DNA of 64,000 nt from Coniella vitis (GCA_011317545.1 WUJK01000010.1:248001-312000); one strand, 5' to 3'. Counted from the stretch's first letter, positions 45,792 to 57,817 are shown. Numbers and translations: made by a program. The notes: generated by a model not told the origin, from the letters alone.

Positions 45792-46799
45792 ATGTCTGTC
45801 GTCTCGCTGCTTGGGGTCAATATCCTCAACAACCCCGCCAAGTTCACCGACAACTACCAGTTTGAGATCACCTTCGAATGTCTGGAGCAGCTTGAGAAGG
45901 GTATGGCGCCCATTTGCAATGCCTCTCCCCACGCTCGCGAGAATTCGCCACTGCCCAAATTGATTTCTAACTTTTTCTCTCCCTGCAGATCTCGAATGGA
46001 AGCTGACCTATGTCGGCTCTGCCACCTCTGACCAATACGACCAAGAGCTCGACACCCTTCTCGTTGGCCCTATCCCCGTTGGCGTCAACAAATTCATCTT
46101 CGAGGCCGACGCCCCCGACACCAAGCGCATCCCTGATGCCGAAGTCCTCGGTGTTACTGTGGTTCTCTTGACTTGCGCCTACGATGGTCGCGAATTTGTG
46201 CGCGTTGGCTACTATGTCAACAACGAGTACGAAAGCCAGGAACTGAGCGCCGACCCTCCTGCTAAGCCTATCATTGAAAAGATTCGCCGCAACATTCTCG
46301 CGGAAAAGCCCCGTGTCACGCGCTTCGCCATCAAGTGGTATGTCGACTGATTCTCACCCACTTTTGTATTCTAGAAATTGTTGTTACCTTCGCCCATGCT
46401 AACTCTGTATTCTCACGTAGGGACAACGACGCCACCGCTCCCGCCGAATTCCCTCCTGAGCAGCCTGAAGCCGACCTGCAGGCAGACGAAGAGGAATACG
46501 GCGCCGACGAGGCTGATCTCGACGAAGACATTGCCGAGGAAGGCGCTGCCGAAGGCAACGGCGAGAGCTCTGCTGCCAACGGCGAGGATGCCGCCATGGC
46601 TGGCGCTGCGAACGGTGAACACGGCCCCGACGACGACGAGATGTCCGAGGACGGCAGCGTGGACATTGAGGGCGAAAGTGAGGATGAGGAAGAGGAGGAG
46701 GGCGCTCCTGAAGAGGGTGCTGTCGATGCTGACGACATGGACGTGGATATGGGCGATGCTCCCGACGGACACTCGCACTCCGAGGTCATGGCTCACTAG
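45792..46799 (+). CDS. ASF1: Histone H3-H4 chaperone ASF1
   Basis: Delivers H3-H4 dimers to CAF-1 and HIRA during nucleosome assembly. Three exons: 45792-45900, 45989-46337 and 46421-46799, 278 residues; introns 88 and 83 nt with CTAAC branch points and exact phase. The conserved Ig-like core (about residues 1-155) starts MSVVSLLGVNILNNPAKF and includes DLEWKLTYVGSA, VLLTCAYDGREFVRVGYYV and ILAEKPRVTRFAIKW. The tail is long, intrinsically disordered and very acidic (runs of Glu and Asp), as in other fungal ASF1 proteins, and ends with a His/Ser stretch. Very high confidence from the core. Confidence 0.97.
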
Positions 46800-48761
46800 A
46801 CTCGTGGCTCGCTGCTGAGTCGTCTTTCATCGTCGGCGTTGTTTTGTATTGTTTGTGATATCCCGTGCGTGTGGCATAGACTCTGGTTACACCATTGTTA
46901 CGATGGCGAGTGAAAATGGTTCGGTTTGATTATGATGGGCTGCGTGGACAATTGGGCTTACAGGTGCACAAACTCACTACTTGGTTTATCTGGCGGTTGT
47001 TTCGTCCTACACTTAGCCTCATTCCACACGTTCTAGCCTTGTCAAGGTTCTCTTGACTATGCATTGGGTGAATACGAACCTTTGCACGGCCTGGAAGCAA
47101 CAATGGAGCACGCAAGTGACTTTGGGGGGCTTTTGCCGCCTGCAAAAGGGCGAGAGTGAGTTTGCCGGTTCAAGTTGCTCCTGTACCCAAGGCAGTGGGC
47201 GTAGCAGAAGCTCACTTGCGACCGCTCTGGGCAAGGATCCTGGTATAGCACATCCGGCTGCCCCTGCTTCGACACGGCGTGTTTTGAGAATCTCGGAACC
47301 GTCGATACAATTTCGTTCTCGACACGTCCAAAGCTCCAACTGCAGTCTCTGTCATGTACTTGGAACCCTGCCCAAGCCACATTCCAATATCACATCCCCT
47401 TGGTCCCATTGAAACCCAACTGACCATGCATGCAATTTCCCTCCTCTCGGGGTAGGCTCAAGGCGATGCAGTATCAAACGGTCCAATTCAGCCCGGACGT
47501 GGATTGGAGAGCCTATAGGGTCAACAGGCACGCGACTCTTGCAGTCAACGTTGGCACTAGACCTGCAGATTGGAGCAGGCTGTATCCTGTCCTTGCTGAC
47601 ACCATAGTAACCCTCCTTCGGGAAGCGAGCCGCGACATCTGCTATGTACTTCTACATTGTATTACCATATGCAGGCACATACAAAGCATGCAGTACTATG
47701 TAGTAGTGCGGCCGCAGAAGTGGATCCACAACGAAGCGGCTCGATTGGGCAACCGCCAGACCGGTAACAGAGAGCTTACACAACGGGCCAATCAGCGTGT
47801 CGAACGCGAGCACGCTGCTCTCTGACGTCCAAAACACCACGCACACCAAGCACCTGGGCCAGGAGGAAAGCCGTTCCGGCGCAGACCAGGGCTACAGACG
47901 ATGCGGCTGGGCTGCGGGGCGACCCAATGACAAGCACATGCCAGGCCTGTCGAAGCCAGGAGCAATCACCTTCGCTCGCGTGCTGGGTGCCGGGGCTGAC
48001 CGGGTCAACGCGGCCGAACGAGGGGTGGCTGCTGTCCATTAGCAGCCTGAGATGAGATGCTCGCCGCAGCCAACGCCCTGTGTTTTGCTGCACTATGTCA
48101 GCAGCCACTCACTTGGTGATATGCGTGGTAATGGAACCGGTAAGGGGGCCTTCCCATGCGACATGCAGCAGTGGCCGTGAGGCTTCCGAGGCCCTGGCTA
48201 TTGCTACATAGCAATGCGCACCACGTCTATTTTCCTGAGCAGGCCCCCCTGAGGATGCCCATGCCACTCTGATAGAGTACTGCGTGTTAGCTTTGGCAGC
48301 TTTGGAGGAGAGCAATGCTCCGTCATTGGACGCTACCTACAGCCCAAGCATCGAAGCGACATGACTGGTGTCGTTCACAGCATCCCCAATAAGGCCCGCC
48401 CAACAATATTTGCTGTGTGCCCTTCCTGACACGCGAACCCATGGCCCGTTGTTTCCGCAAGACCACATGGAATCGGCAACTTCTCCAGTCTGCAAACACA
48501 AGTCTGGGTTTTCTAGATCCCCATTGCCGGTTCAGGTTGCAAGTAAACGCTCAGGACGCATACCTCTAAGCTTCCTCAGGTGATTTCAGATCAGTGCGTC
48601 TGATATGCAAAGCCCCATCCTTCCATTGAACAATATCCACTTCCATCCGGTCTGCCTTGCTTTCTCACTGGGGGCGCAGGATCCAAACATACAAGCGAGC
48701 TTCCTCATTTGAATTCTCCTGATACCACCTAGATCACTACGCGTCGGCGGTGCCTGACAAT
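46800..48761. other. Intergenic, 2 kb
   Basis: Between ASF1 and the SH3 protein. One nonamer at 47694-47702 and a 16-bp palindrome ATTGCTA-CA-TAGCAAT at 48200-48215. Open frames (for example around 47430-47825) lack any domain or splicing support. Confidence 0.55.
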
Positions 48762-51700
48762 ATGGGACTCGATGCCGAGAGCCTCATCCTCGGGCCCTTC
48801 CGCGAGGTGGCCGAGAGAGGCCGAGAAGCTCTTGCCAATGCTGAAGAGGCTAGAGAAGAAGACCCTGAAGTCGCTGATCATATACGCAAAGCTGCTCAGA
48901 TTGTGATCAAAGAGGGCGAAAGGGCGTTGAAAAAGTTGCAGCCTCTCTGGGATGGCCAGGCAGAGAAATACGGGGATGATTTCAAGAACAGCCTCAGCCG
49001 CAATGGTGAGTTGAGCTCGCGAGCTTTTGGCGCCATGACACCAGTCGCTGACTTCAGGACAGAGGCTGTTGAACAAAGGAGAAAGAGGCTGGAGGACCTT
49101 CTCTATGACTTTGAAGACTATACTGAGGCGGCAACGTTCGAGCTCGAGCGCTTCACCGATCTTCAGGCAGCGGCCAAGGCGTTGGCACTGAACGTCATGG
49201 AAGTGATCAAGAAGACAAGATTCGACCTACCATCATCACAGATACACGCTCCACCGTTGCCGTCCAAGTTCCCGCCTCTACCTCCACTACCTGTCAATCC
49301 TAGGTCACCATCCATCTCACCTGGGCCGGGTACACCAATTGGAGTGGCCAATCCAACTCGACGGCCGCCCACACCTCCTGGAAAAAGGCCGTTAAAGAGC
49401 ACCTCTGCGCCGCCTTCATTGCCTATATCGCCAGACCACGAGGTAGCGAACGGGCGCCGGATGACTGATCCAGCAGTGCGTCCCATGGAGGCAGCAGAAG
49501 GCGTCTCTCATCCGACGCGGGTTGCGACGAGCAGCAATAGGCGCCCTCACGACCGCCTGAATACTAATTCTGTCAGATCCCACCGCAGCATGGCGATTAA
49601 CGGTACCTCCCGCTCACGCATTTCACAGTTCAGCGCTGGAAGCCTCGAGTCCCTTCCGCCACCGGCATATACAGCTGCAGGCGACATCATCCCTCCTGTG
49701 CCACAGGTGCCGCAAGACCGGGCTGAGCAGGCCCTGACTAGTCGAGCTTCATCGCCTGAAACGGTTGCTGACCAGGACCGACCGCAGTCAAATCTCAATG
49801 CCGAGGTTGGCTCTCAGCTCACGAGGATAATGAGCCAACCAGATACAGACATTATCGGTGACCATCATTCAAGTCATGTTCTGTCACGACTTAGCCAAGG
49901 AAGCCAGAACAGCCACGGCGGCCGAACAAAGGCATGGGTCAGTGATCAGGCCGATGCTTCCTCTCGGCCTCTATCAACGCGGCCTATCTCGCGATACCAC
50001 GACGCTCACTCCGTGCAGGCGCTGCAAAGCCTCCAATCTCTGACCATCCCAGAGGACCAAGCCGTGGGGGTTGTCAGGCCGAAGCACTCTTCAGTGATCG
50101 ACTTCAGCCCGTTGACGCCTATGCTATCGCAGCTAGGCCAGTTCAGCGTGCAGACGTCCATTGCATCCAGTCCATCCGTAGACAACAACAACAACAACAA
50201 CAGCCCAGGGCGATCGCCTATGTCACCTGCTAGCAGGGCGACAAGCATCTCATCGACACAAGTCAAACCCGAGGAACCATTTGCTTCACAAGCGGATGAC
50301 GAGACTGTGACGCTGGGACCGCATTCATCCTCTTCCAATCTCTTGCTCACACCTCTTTCGCTTCCTGCCGCAGCTCTCGGCTCGCAATCATCGCCACAAC
50401 AGCCGTTGCCATTGGCACAGCACCAGACGCAGAAGAAGCAGTCATCCGTTCCGCTTACTGTTTTCCCCGGGGCCACACACACCCCAGTGCCAGCCTCGTC
50501 GACTTTTTCAGACGGTTGGCCTACTGTAGCCTCGGACCAAGGCTCGGTCACCGGCTTCTCAGCCCGGAGCCTTGCGTCGTCGCAAATCTCAGGCCCTGCG
50601 CCGCGCGAGCCTGATCTGTCCATGGGCCCACGTAGCAGTCTTTATGCCATGTCCGGCTTTTGCACTGGCGCGCAAGTGTTCAAGTCGAGCATGCACCAGG
50701 ACGGTGTACGACGCGTGGCAGGCCACGTGGCTGGGGTCTCAACGGCCACGGCACGATGTGACAATTGCTCCTACGGACATGCCTTCAGCGAGCTCGACCT
50801 GGACGTCAATGAGAAGTCAGCAAGAGCCACGTTTCCGCGGCCCGATGGCGTCTTGTTCCGCATGCGGCTGCTCTACAAATCACACCTGCAAGCACAGCGG
50901 CCGAGCGAGGCCTTTTACGGGTGTCTGTTCTGCGCGCAGACGGGGTCCGTGGTGCGCGAGGGCGACGCGACCGTCTTTAAGCACAGCGATGACCTGTTTC
51001 GCCACCTCGCGCGGCACCCGCAGCCCTTGCCCGAGGTGAGCGGCGTCACGGTGCTCTACGGCAAGGAGATACTCACCACAGACCCGCGCGTGCACGACTT
51101 TGATCTCTGGCTCACGGAGGATGCCGTCGTGCCCGGACGCATGCCGAGCGCCGATGTGCTAGCGAAGCTGCCTGTCGCCACGGCGACCAAGGACCACGTG
51201 CAACGCTACGCAGAGAAGAAGCTCGTCCGGCCTGCGGGCAAGAGCGCAGACGCGTTGCTGCAGTTCTTTGCAGGGGCGCGCATTGTCGGCGTCGAGTTTG
51301 TGCCGTCCATGGGCGGGAAGTGGTGTGTGGGGTGGCACGACGGCGACTGGGGGTACGTCCCGGCCAAGATGCTGGAGCTGGAGAAGCCCAAGCCGGGGCG
51401 GGCGGACGCGCCCCCGATGCAGTTCCAGGGCAGCGGCGCGCTGGGCAGTGCGGTGAGTGTGGTGGCCAAGTGGAAATGGGACCCGGCGGCTTCGATCCGG
51501 GACGCCGCGGAGCGGGGGTGGATTGGCTTTGACAAGGGCGAGCGCCTCACCAATGTCGGGTGGCCGGTTGTGGCGGAGGGGGCAGGAGGCGGGCGGGACG
51601 CCTGGTGTTGGAGCGGAACCAACGCCAAGGGACGGTTTGGCGTCTTTCCCAGGAGCCATGTAGACGAAGGGACATGTAAAGACGAGCTGCGGCCGTCGAC

Positions 51701-51851
51701 GGCTGCGGGACAAGGCGGTGGGGGTGGGAGCAGCAGCAGCAACAGCAGCAGCCGGCGCAAGGAAAAGGGCGGTGGCAAGACGACGGCCAAGAGCCTGTTT
51801 GGAGCCAGGAGGAGGAATAGCACGACATCGAGTCGATCTGGCAGTGTATGA
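48762..51851 (+). CDS. Zinc-finger and double SH3-like domain protein, unknown function
   Basis: Single exon, 1029 residues from the first in-frame ATG (MGLDAESLILGP). An N-terminal helical region (1-150, with runs such as HIRKAAQIVIKEGERALKKL) resembles the helical N-domains of fungal adaptor proteins. Then follow about 500 residues of disordered Ser/Pro-rich sequence with PPLPPLP motifs and an Asn repeat. A Cys pair CDNC starts at 666, and a C2H2-like unit follows (YGCLFCAQ ... HSDDLFRHLARHP). Two SH3-like folds come next: ARIVGVEF ... WGYVPAKMLEL (about 838-875) and SVVAKWKW ... GVFPRSHVD (about 895-968). The tail is basic and Ser-rich. The combination suggests a cytoskeletal or signalling scaffold, but I know of no characterised orthologue. 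Confidence 0.82.
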   Translation: MGLDAESLILGPFREVAERGREALANAEEAREEDPEVADHIRKAAQIVIKEGERALKKLQPLWDGQAEKYGDDFKNSLSRNGELSSRAFGAMTPVADFRTEAVEQRRKRLEDLLYDFEDYTEAATFELERFTDLQAAAKALALNVMEVIKKTRFDLPSSQIHAPPLPSKFPPLPPLPVNPRSPSISPGPGTPIGVANPTRRPPTPPGKRPLKSTSAPPSLPISPDHEVANGRRMTDPAVRPMEAAEGVSHPTRVATSSNRRPHDRLNTNSVRSHRSMAINGTSRSRISQFSAGSLESLPPPAYTAAGDIIPPVPQVPQDRAEQALTSRASSPETVADQDRPQSNLNAEVGSQLTRIMSQPDTDIIGDHHSSHVLSRLSQGSQNSHGGRTKAWVSDQADASSRPLSTRPISRYHDAHSVQALQSLQSLTIPEDQAVGVVRPKHSSVIDFSPLTPMLSQLGQFSVQTSIASSPSVDNNNNNNSPGRSPMSPASRATSISSTQVKPEEPFASQADDETVTLGPHSSSSNLLLTPLSLPAAALGSQSSPQQPLPLAQHQTQKKQSSVPLTVFPGATHTPVPASSTFSDGWPTVASDQGSVTGFSARSLASSQISGPAPREPDLSMGPRSSLYAMSGFCTGAQVFKSSMHQDGVRRVAGHVAGVSTATARCDNCSYGHAFSELDLDVNEKSARATFPRPDGVLFRMRLLYKSHLQAQRPSEAFYGCLFCAQTGSVVREGDATVFKHSDDLFRHLARHPQPLPEVSGVTVLYGKEILTTDPRVHDFDLWLTEDAVVPGRMPSADVLAKLPVATATKDHVQRYAEKKLVRPAGKSADALLQFFAGARIVGVEFVPSMGGKWCVGWHDGDWGYVPAKMLELEKPKPGRADAPPMQFQGSGALGSAVSVVAKWKWDPAASIRDAAERGWIGFDKGERLTNVGWPVVAEGAGGGRDAWCWSGTNAKGRFGVFPRSHVDEGTCKDELRPSTAAGQGGGGGSSSSNSSSRRKEKGGGKTTAKSLFGARRRNSTTSSRSGSV

Positions 51852-53922
51852 TCCTTTTGCCCTTCTCCTTCTCCTTCTCCTTCTTCTATCACTACTGCTG
51901 CCTTTCTCTGGAAACGTGGCGGGTGTCTAGTTTACGTTCACCCGAAGAGGAAGAATGAGACTGGAGATTAGATCCTTCTCGGGACGAGGAGCAGCCAAGG
52001 ACATGGGCGGCGGAAATAGACTTTCAATGATGGCATAATGCTTGCAATACGGCAAGGGTTGCAAGCCTGCTCTCAAGACGCATTCGGTGTTTCACAATCT
52101 CTTTGATGTCCAAGTTGAGGATGGAAAAGTTTATTCGGTCTCAAGATCAAGGCATGGGATTTGCTCTGATAGAAAGCCAAGGCGCAAAGTACAGGGGCTC
52201 GCAAGCTCCCCATGTACCGTGACCCCCATACTACTATGTATGATAGCATGGACGATGAGACGAATCTCTCTCTGGCCTGTAGAGATACGACTCTGGGAAA
52301 TTATAGCAGTGGTCCTCGCTCTTCACCCTCACCTTGGCTAGGCAAGTCGATGTGGAGGTCGTCTACCAAAGGGCTCAGATAGCGGCGCGATACGGGCCGT
52401 AGCGGCTCGTCAGAAAGTACCTGGGCTTCCTACGGAAGACTATACCATGTTCGAAAACCACGCGATGATTAGCGCTCTAATCAGGTATGTCCGAGGCAGA
52501 CGATCTCTTGTTGGGTTGGGCATGATTGATGAGAAGTGCGGGAGGGGAGAGAGTCGGGAGATGCTCAGCACCAAGTCCCGAATATAGACAGTATCCCTGA
52601 ACAGTTCCTGAGCCGCGTACTACTCTGTATGTATCTCTTGCTTATGAGGCTGTTCTGTCTCTCTCGAACAAATAATGGGAAAAATCCAATCGGGTGCTGG
52701 GGCACCTTTTTGTGGTTTCTTCGGTACTTCCTATGTAGGGGCATCCTGGGGGACCTAGGGCCCAAGCCACTGGGCCACACTGGCGGGGTCTCCACTGGGG
52801 CTTTCACCGTGCCCCACCATGACACAATGGGGAGCCACTCAGCACTCACCGTGCCCAGCAGACGGCCAGAGCTGGGGGCAGAAATGCCCGGCGATCCGTG
52901 TCCCCTTCAGCAGGGCCGAGCAGAGCGACCCACCGCACCTGCTGGAAGTACTACCATAGTACTTGCCTGGCACCAGGCCCTGGCAGGCCCTGGCAGTGGT
53001 GCTAATTCACCAGCACGCGGCGATCCAAGGCTATCGCCTGGCTTCCATGGCCTGGCGGCGTACTCTCTCCACCAACTAGGCCAAGCCAGCGTCTTTTTGG
53101 CCCCGCCCAAGTGTCTGCTGTCGGTTACCACACCAGTCGACCATCTCGATCAGCAAAACCAAAACCCAGCCCAAACCCCAAACCACTTTTCTCACGCGCC
53201 CGACTGCGACACCACACGATACCGACAATCTCATCAAGTGACCGCGCACATGCAACAGTGGCAGTAGCAGTGAGAGCAGCAGCAGCACGCCGCCACCACC
53301 GACGGCAGCATTCCAGTCGCTCACGTCGTAAAGCACCACTACTAATCGATCCGCGGCGCCCCCCGCAGAGAAAGCCGACAGATCCATCGCCGAGGTCGAC
53401 AAAAAGTCTCTGTCTTCCCCCTTCCTGACCCATCTGCCATCGCGCGAGACCAAGCCAGCGTGCAAGCCTTGCCTGCAACATTCGATTCTTTGCGATTGCG
53501 CCGACGCAGCCGCCGTGGTTTCCCCCGCGCACCCGCCGATTTCCTCTGGCCGCTGGACCCGCCGCATTCAGCCTGTCAAGCAACTGCGAAAACCTTCGGG
53601 ATTGCTCTGCCGGACGCAGTGACGCTCACTTCTTCCCACTGCGGGCGGAGGGAACTTTGAAGGAAACACCCACACACCCACACACAATACGAGAAGCAAC
53701 CAGACACCACTCTGCAAGGTATCCATCCTGCAACACCTCCAGATCCATCGCAGAGCTTCCCGCCTGTCTTCGGTCCGTCTGTGCCACCAAAGCTCGAGTC
53801 GGCCCTCCTTGGGCGCCACCATTTGCAGCCCCATGACGCCGTTGGCAAGCAGCTCTGCGTGCCTTTCCTGCCCGGCCTCTGCTCTCTCGCGCCGACAATA
53901 GGCTTCCAATGTGGCCGCCAAC
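51852..53922. other. Long region upstream of WC-1
   Basis: 3' flank of the SH3 gene, then the WC-1 promoter and probably a long 5' leader. Nonamer at 52232-52240. A perfect 8-3-8 inverted repeat lies at 52946-52964, followed by tandem AGGCCCTGGC units (52975-52995). Many short upstream open frames in 53100-53900. No other gene supported. Confidence 0.55.
52946..52964. repeat. Perfect 8-3-8 inverted repeat in WC-1 upstream region
   Basis: AAGTACTA, spacer CCA, TAGTACTT. About 960 bp before the WC-1 ATG. Could be a dyad protein-binding site or a hairpin in the leader RNA. Confidence 0.6.
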
Positions 53923-56900
53923 ATGAATCACTTTTACCAAAACCCCATGGCTCCCGAGAAGCTGCGAAGGCAACTCCAGGCTGCGCGTCAACGTTCCCAG
54001 CGACAGCAGCAGCAACCGCAACCGCAACCGCAACCGCAACCACAACACCAGCTTGGCCAGCCAGGCAATCTCAACATGTCAGGCATGCAACAGAATCCGT
54101 CCAATGACCAGCGCTCTCCCCGCCACCCGCAAAACATGATGCCCAGCGTGGGTTTAGATAATACGGGCGTGAGCGGAGACTCGATCGACGACATTATATC
54201 GCAAAACACAGCTGCAGAGAGCCATAGGCGGCGGAGCTTGCCCCAGCCTTACTCGCCCGCTCATGTGCAAGGCCCGACCGCGCACGACGATGCAGACCGG
54301 AGAATGTCCATGATGGATTTTGGCGGGAGCAACGACAACTACAGGGGATTCCAGTTTGGCAACCACTTGTCTGCGCCTGGCGTGCCTTCCTCGATGGCCG
54401 ACGGCATGTCCAGCTTTGGCAACATGAACACCCTGACCTCGCCCATGAATATGCAAGGCACTGCCAATTTCAACAATACCCTCGGCATGTCCGATCCAAC
54501 CGACTTTTCCTCGCTATCCCCCGATGTCATGGGCAACATGATGGGCTTCTCCAACCTCAACATGGGCTCCATGTCGTCCAATCCGAACGCCATGCCCATG
54601 TTTGGCAACGCAAATATGGGGGATCAATTCGAGAACAACATGGACTCGGTATCTCCAGACTTCACCATGGACATGAACACCACAGATGATCCCATGAGTG
54701 CGACAGCCGCACATCCATCCGCGTCCATGGGAATGGACGGCGTGGACGATGACATGATGGGGGTTTCCCAAGTATACGGTGGCGGTGGCGGCGGTGGAGG
54801 AGGCAGCAGCAGCAATAACACAACTCCAGCAACAAGCCAACCACAATCGCAGCAGGGAAACAGCAGCTCGTTGGGCGGCTACGGAATACCGCCAAGCCTG
54901 CAAAGAGAAGCCTCGAGTGCGACTTCGTTCCCACAAACACCCACAACCCCACTTTCACAGACCCTCACCACGGCGAGGCCCAGTGTAGCGCCTGAGACTC
55001 CAATGAGCGCTGCCAACAATGGGTCAGGACAACGACCAATGGGACCAGATGCACCCGAGACCAACTTCTACTCCAAAAGTGGCTTTGATATGATTAGAGC
55101 TTTGTACTATGTCTCAACACGACCGAACCCCGAGATCCAGCTGGGCGCCGTCGACTTTTCGTGTGCCTTTGTGGTTTGCGACGTAACAATGAACGACTGC
55201 CCCATCATCTACGTCTCGGACAACTTTCAGAATCTTACTGGCTATAGTCGCCATGATATTGTTGGCCAGAACTGCCGGTTCCTCCAAGCGCCAGATGGAA
55301 AAGTGGAGGCCGGGACGAAGCGCGAGTTTGTCGAAAATGATGCCGTGTATAACTTGAAGAAAAAAGTGCAGGAAGGGAGAGAGTGTCAACAGGGGCTCAT
55401 CAACTACCGCAAGGGTGGAAAGCCGTTCCTCAATCTCCTCACCATGATTCCGATTCCCTGGGACTCGCAAGAAATTCGCTACTTTATTGGCTTCCAGATC
55501 GACTTGGTAGAGTGCCCCGACGCCATAGCGGGCACAGAGAAACAGGGCACGTTTCCCGTCAACTACAAGCACAGCGATATCGGACAGTATATATGGACAC
55601 CGCCACAGTCGAATTCATGGGACCCAGAAAGCGGCCAGACGCTGGGGTTGGACGACGTCTCGACATTGCTGCAACAGTTTAAACCAGGTGTGACGCTGAG
55701 CGACTGGCACAAGCAGTCCTGGGACAAGATGCTGCTCGAGAACACGGATGACGTGGTCCATGTGTTGTCTCTCAAGGGCCTCTTCCTCTACCTGTCGCCG
55801 TCGTGCAAGAAAATACTCGAATACGACCCCAGTGAGCTGGTTGGCAACCCCATCTCCTCGATATGTCACCCATCCGATATCGTACCCATCACGAGAGAGC
55901 TCAAGGATACGGCTGTTGAAAAGTACGTCAATATTGTCTTCCGGGTGAGGAGAAAACAGAGCGGATATACCTGGTTTGAAAGCCACGGCTCTCTGTTCGT
56001 TGAGCAAGGCAAGGGCAGGAAGTGTATCATCCTTGTCGGACGAAAGCGGCCGGTCTTTGCCTTGAGCAGAAGGGATGTTGAGGCAAACGGAGGCATCGGT
56101 GACGGCGAGCTCTGGACAAAGCTTTCCACATCGGGCATGTTCTTGTTCGTCGCCTCGAATGTTCGGTCGCTACTCGACTTGCAGCCAGATCAGCTGGTCG
56201 GTACCAGTATACAAGACTACATGCGCAAGGAGACCCGGCCAGAGTTTGGACGCGCCATTGAAAAAGCGCGGCGTGGGCGGATTGTCTCTTGTAAGCACGA
56301 GGTGCAAAATCGCAGGGGCCAGGTACTCCAGGCGTCCACAGTACTGTACCCAGGAGATGCCTCGGAGGGGCAAAAGCCAACGTTTTTGCTTGCGCAAACG
56401 AAGCTTCTCAAGGCATCCAGTCGGACGCTTGCCCCAGCATCGTCTGCCGGCAAATCCATGCAGATTCTCAACAGCGGACCCCCAGAAGACCCGACACAGC
56501 CGTCGCACGGCTCTCTTGCCTCACCAAACCATGGCCGGGCTGCCTCTGGGCCTGACGAAGCGGTCGTGTCAGCAGCGTCCGGAGGTGGCTTGGCGCTGGG
56601 TTCTCAGGACGTCGCACTTGCCAGCGACGATAACATCTTTGAGGAGCTCAAGACAACGAGGTGTAGCTCATGGCAATTTGAGCTGCGGCAAATGGAGAAA
56701 GTGAATCGACTGCTCGCGGAGCAACTGGGCACTTTGCTTAGCAACAAGAAGAAGAGAAAGAGGAGAAAGGGAGTCGGCAATGCCATTCGAGACTGCGCCA
56801 ATTGCCATACGCGGAATACGCCCGAGTGGAGGAGAGGACCCAGCGGCAATCGTGACCTCTGCAACAGTTGTGGGCTGCGATGGGCCAAGCAGGTAAGCAC

Positions 56901-57431
56901 TGTCGCATTAAGCCAGTCTCTAAATATCTATGAGAACAGTTCTGACAAGAGTACATCTTCATTATACAGACGGGTCGAGTATCACCTCGTACATCCTCGC
57001 GCGGTGGCGGCGATGGCTACTCGAAGAAATCAAGTTCACCGAACCACTCGTCGCCGCTGCATCGGGAAATCACAAATGCGTCGGACTTTTCCGGCGGTCT
57101 GCAGGGTGTCACAGATGGACACGATCCTGGCAAAGTGTCGCGGTCTCCAAGCACCAACAATCCACAAAACGCAGCGGCAGTAACGAGCACCACCAACAAC
57201 AACAATATTATGAATGGCGCCCCTGTCATTGGGACTACTACTACCACTGCTGCTGCTGCTGCTGCTGCTAGTGGCGGTGACAATGCTCATAACGGAGGCG
57301 GCGGTGGAGGCACAACGCCTTTCAAGGGCATGATGCCACCGCCTAGCCAGCCTATGCTCGAGGGTGGCTCCGGTACCGATGGGCATAGTATGGGCATGAC
57401 GAGCATACAGGAAGAGGATATGATATCTTAA
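53923..57431 (+). CDS. wc-1: White Collar-1 blue-light photoreceptor / GATA transcription factor
   Basis: Flavin-binding photoreceptor that, with WC-2, activates light genes and drives the circadian clock. Two exons: 53923-56892 and 56970-57431, 1143 residues. The N-terminus has a Gln and Pro-Gln repeat and Met/Gly/Asn-rich low complexity. The LOV domain has the photoactive Cys451 in GQNCRFLQ. PAS-B (VVHVLSLKGLFLYLSPSCKK) and PAS-C (FLFVASNVRSLLDL) follow. A basic nuclear signal (NKKKRKRRKG) precedes the GATA zinc finger with C958, C961, C980 and C983 (CX2CX18CX2C). The 77-nt intron begins right after the finger (RWAKQ) with a GTAAGC donor. The tail is Asn/Thr/Ala/Gly-rich and ends EEDMIS. 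The start is the first in-frame ATG (MNHFYQNPM), comparable to Neurospora WC-1. Confidence 0.97.
54015..54044 (+). repeat. CAACCG hexanucleotide repeat in WC-1
   Basis: Four to five CAACCG units following CAGCAG, coding a Gln-Pro alternation near residues 31-42 of WC-1. Confidence 0.85.
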
Positions 57432-57780
57432 TTCCGGCTTGCTGTGTCTGTCTTGTCTTTGCCCGTTGATTTCTATTGTCGATTGCGCACTCTGAACCTG
57501 GGCGAAATGAATACCAGCGACGACCTTCCCAATATACCAAACCAAGTGTTAACATTGTCAAACAAAATTTCTGTTTTCACTTACTCTGCTCTTCGATACC
57601 AAGCTTCAACACTTTTTTGTATTTGGGGGGGGGGGTGTTTTTGTTCTTTATCCCTTGTCATGGCATCGACTTTTTATCTTCGGGGGTTTCATGTCACGCA
57701 ATTATGAAGATGTCAGTCCGAATCAAAGCGCTTATTTTGAAACTTTTGAGGGAATTTTTTTTTTGGGGGGGGGTGTCTTT

Positions 57781-57783
<3 letters not shown>

Positions 57784-57816
<33 letters not shown>
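57784..57816. repeat. (AT)n microsatellite
   Basis: About 16 AT units directly after a T10-G9-GTGTC stretch. Confidence 0.9.
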
Positions 57817-57817
<1 letters not shown>

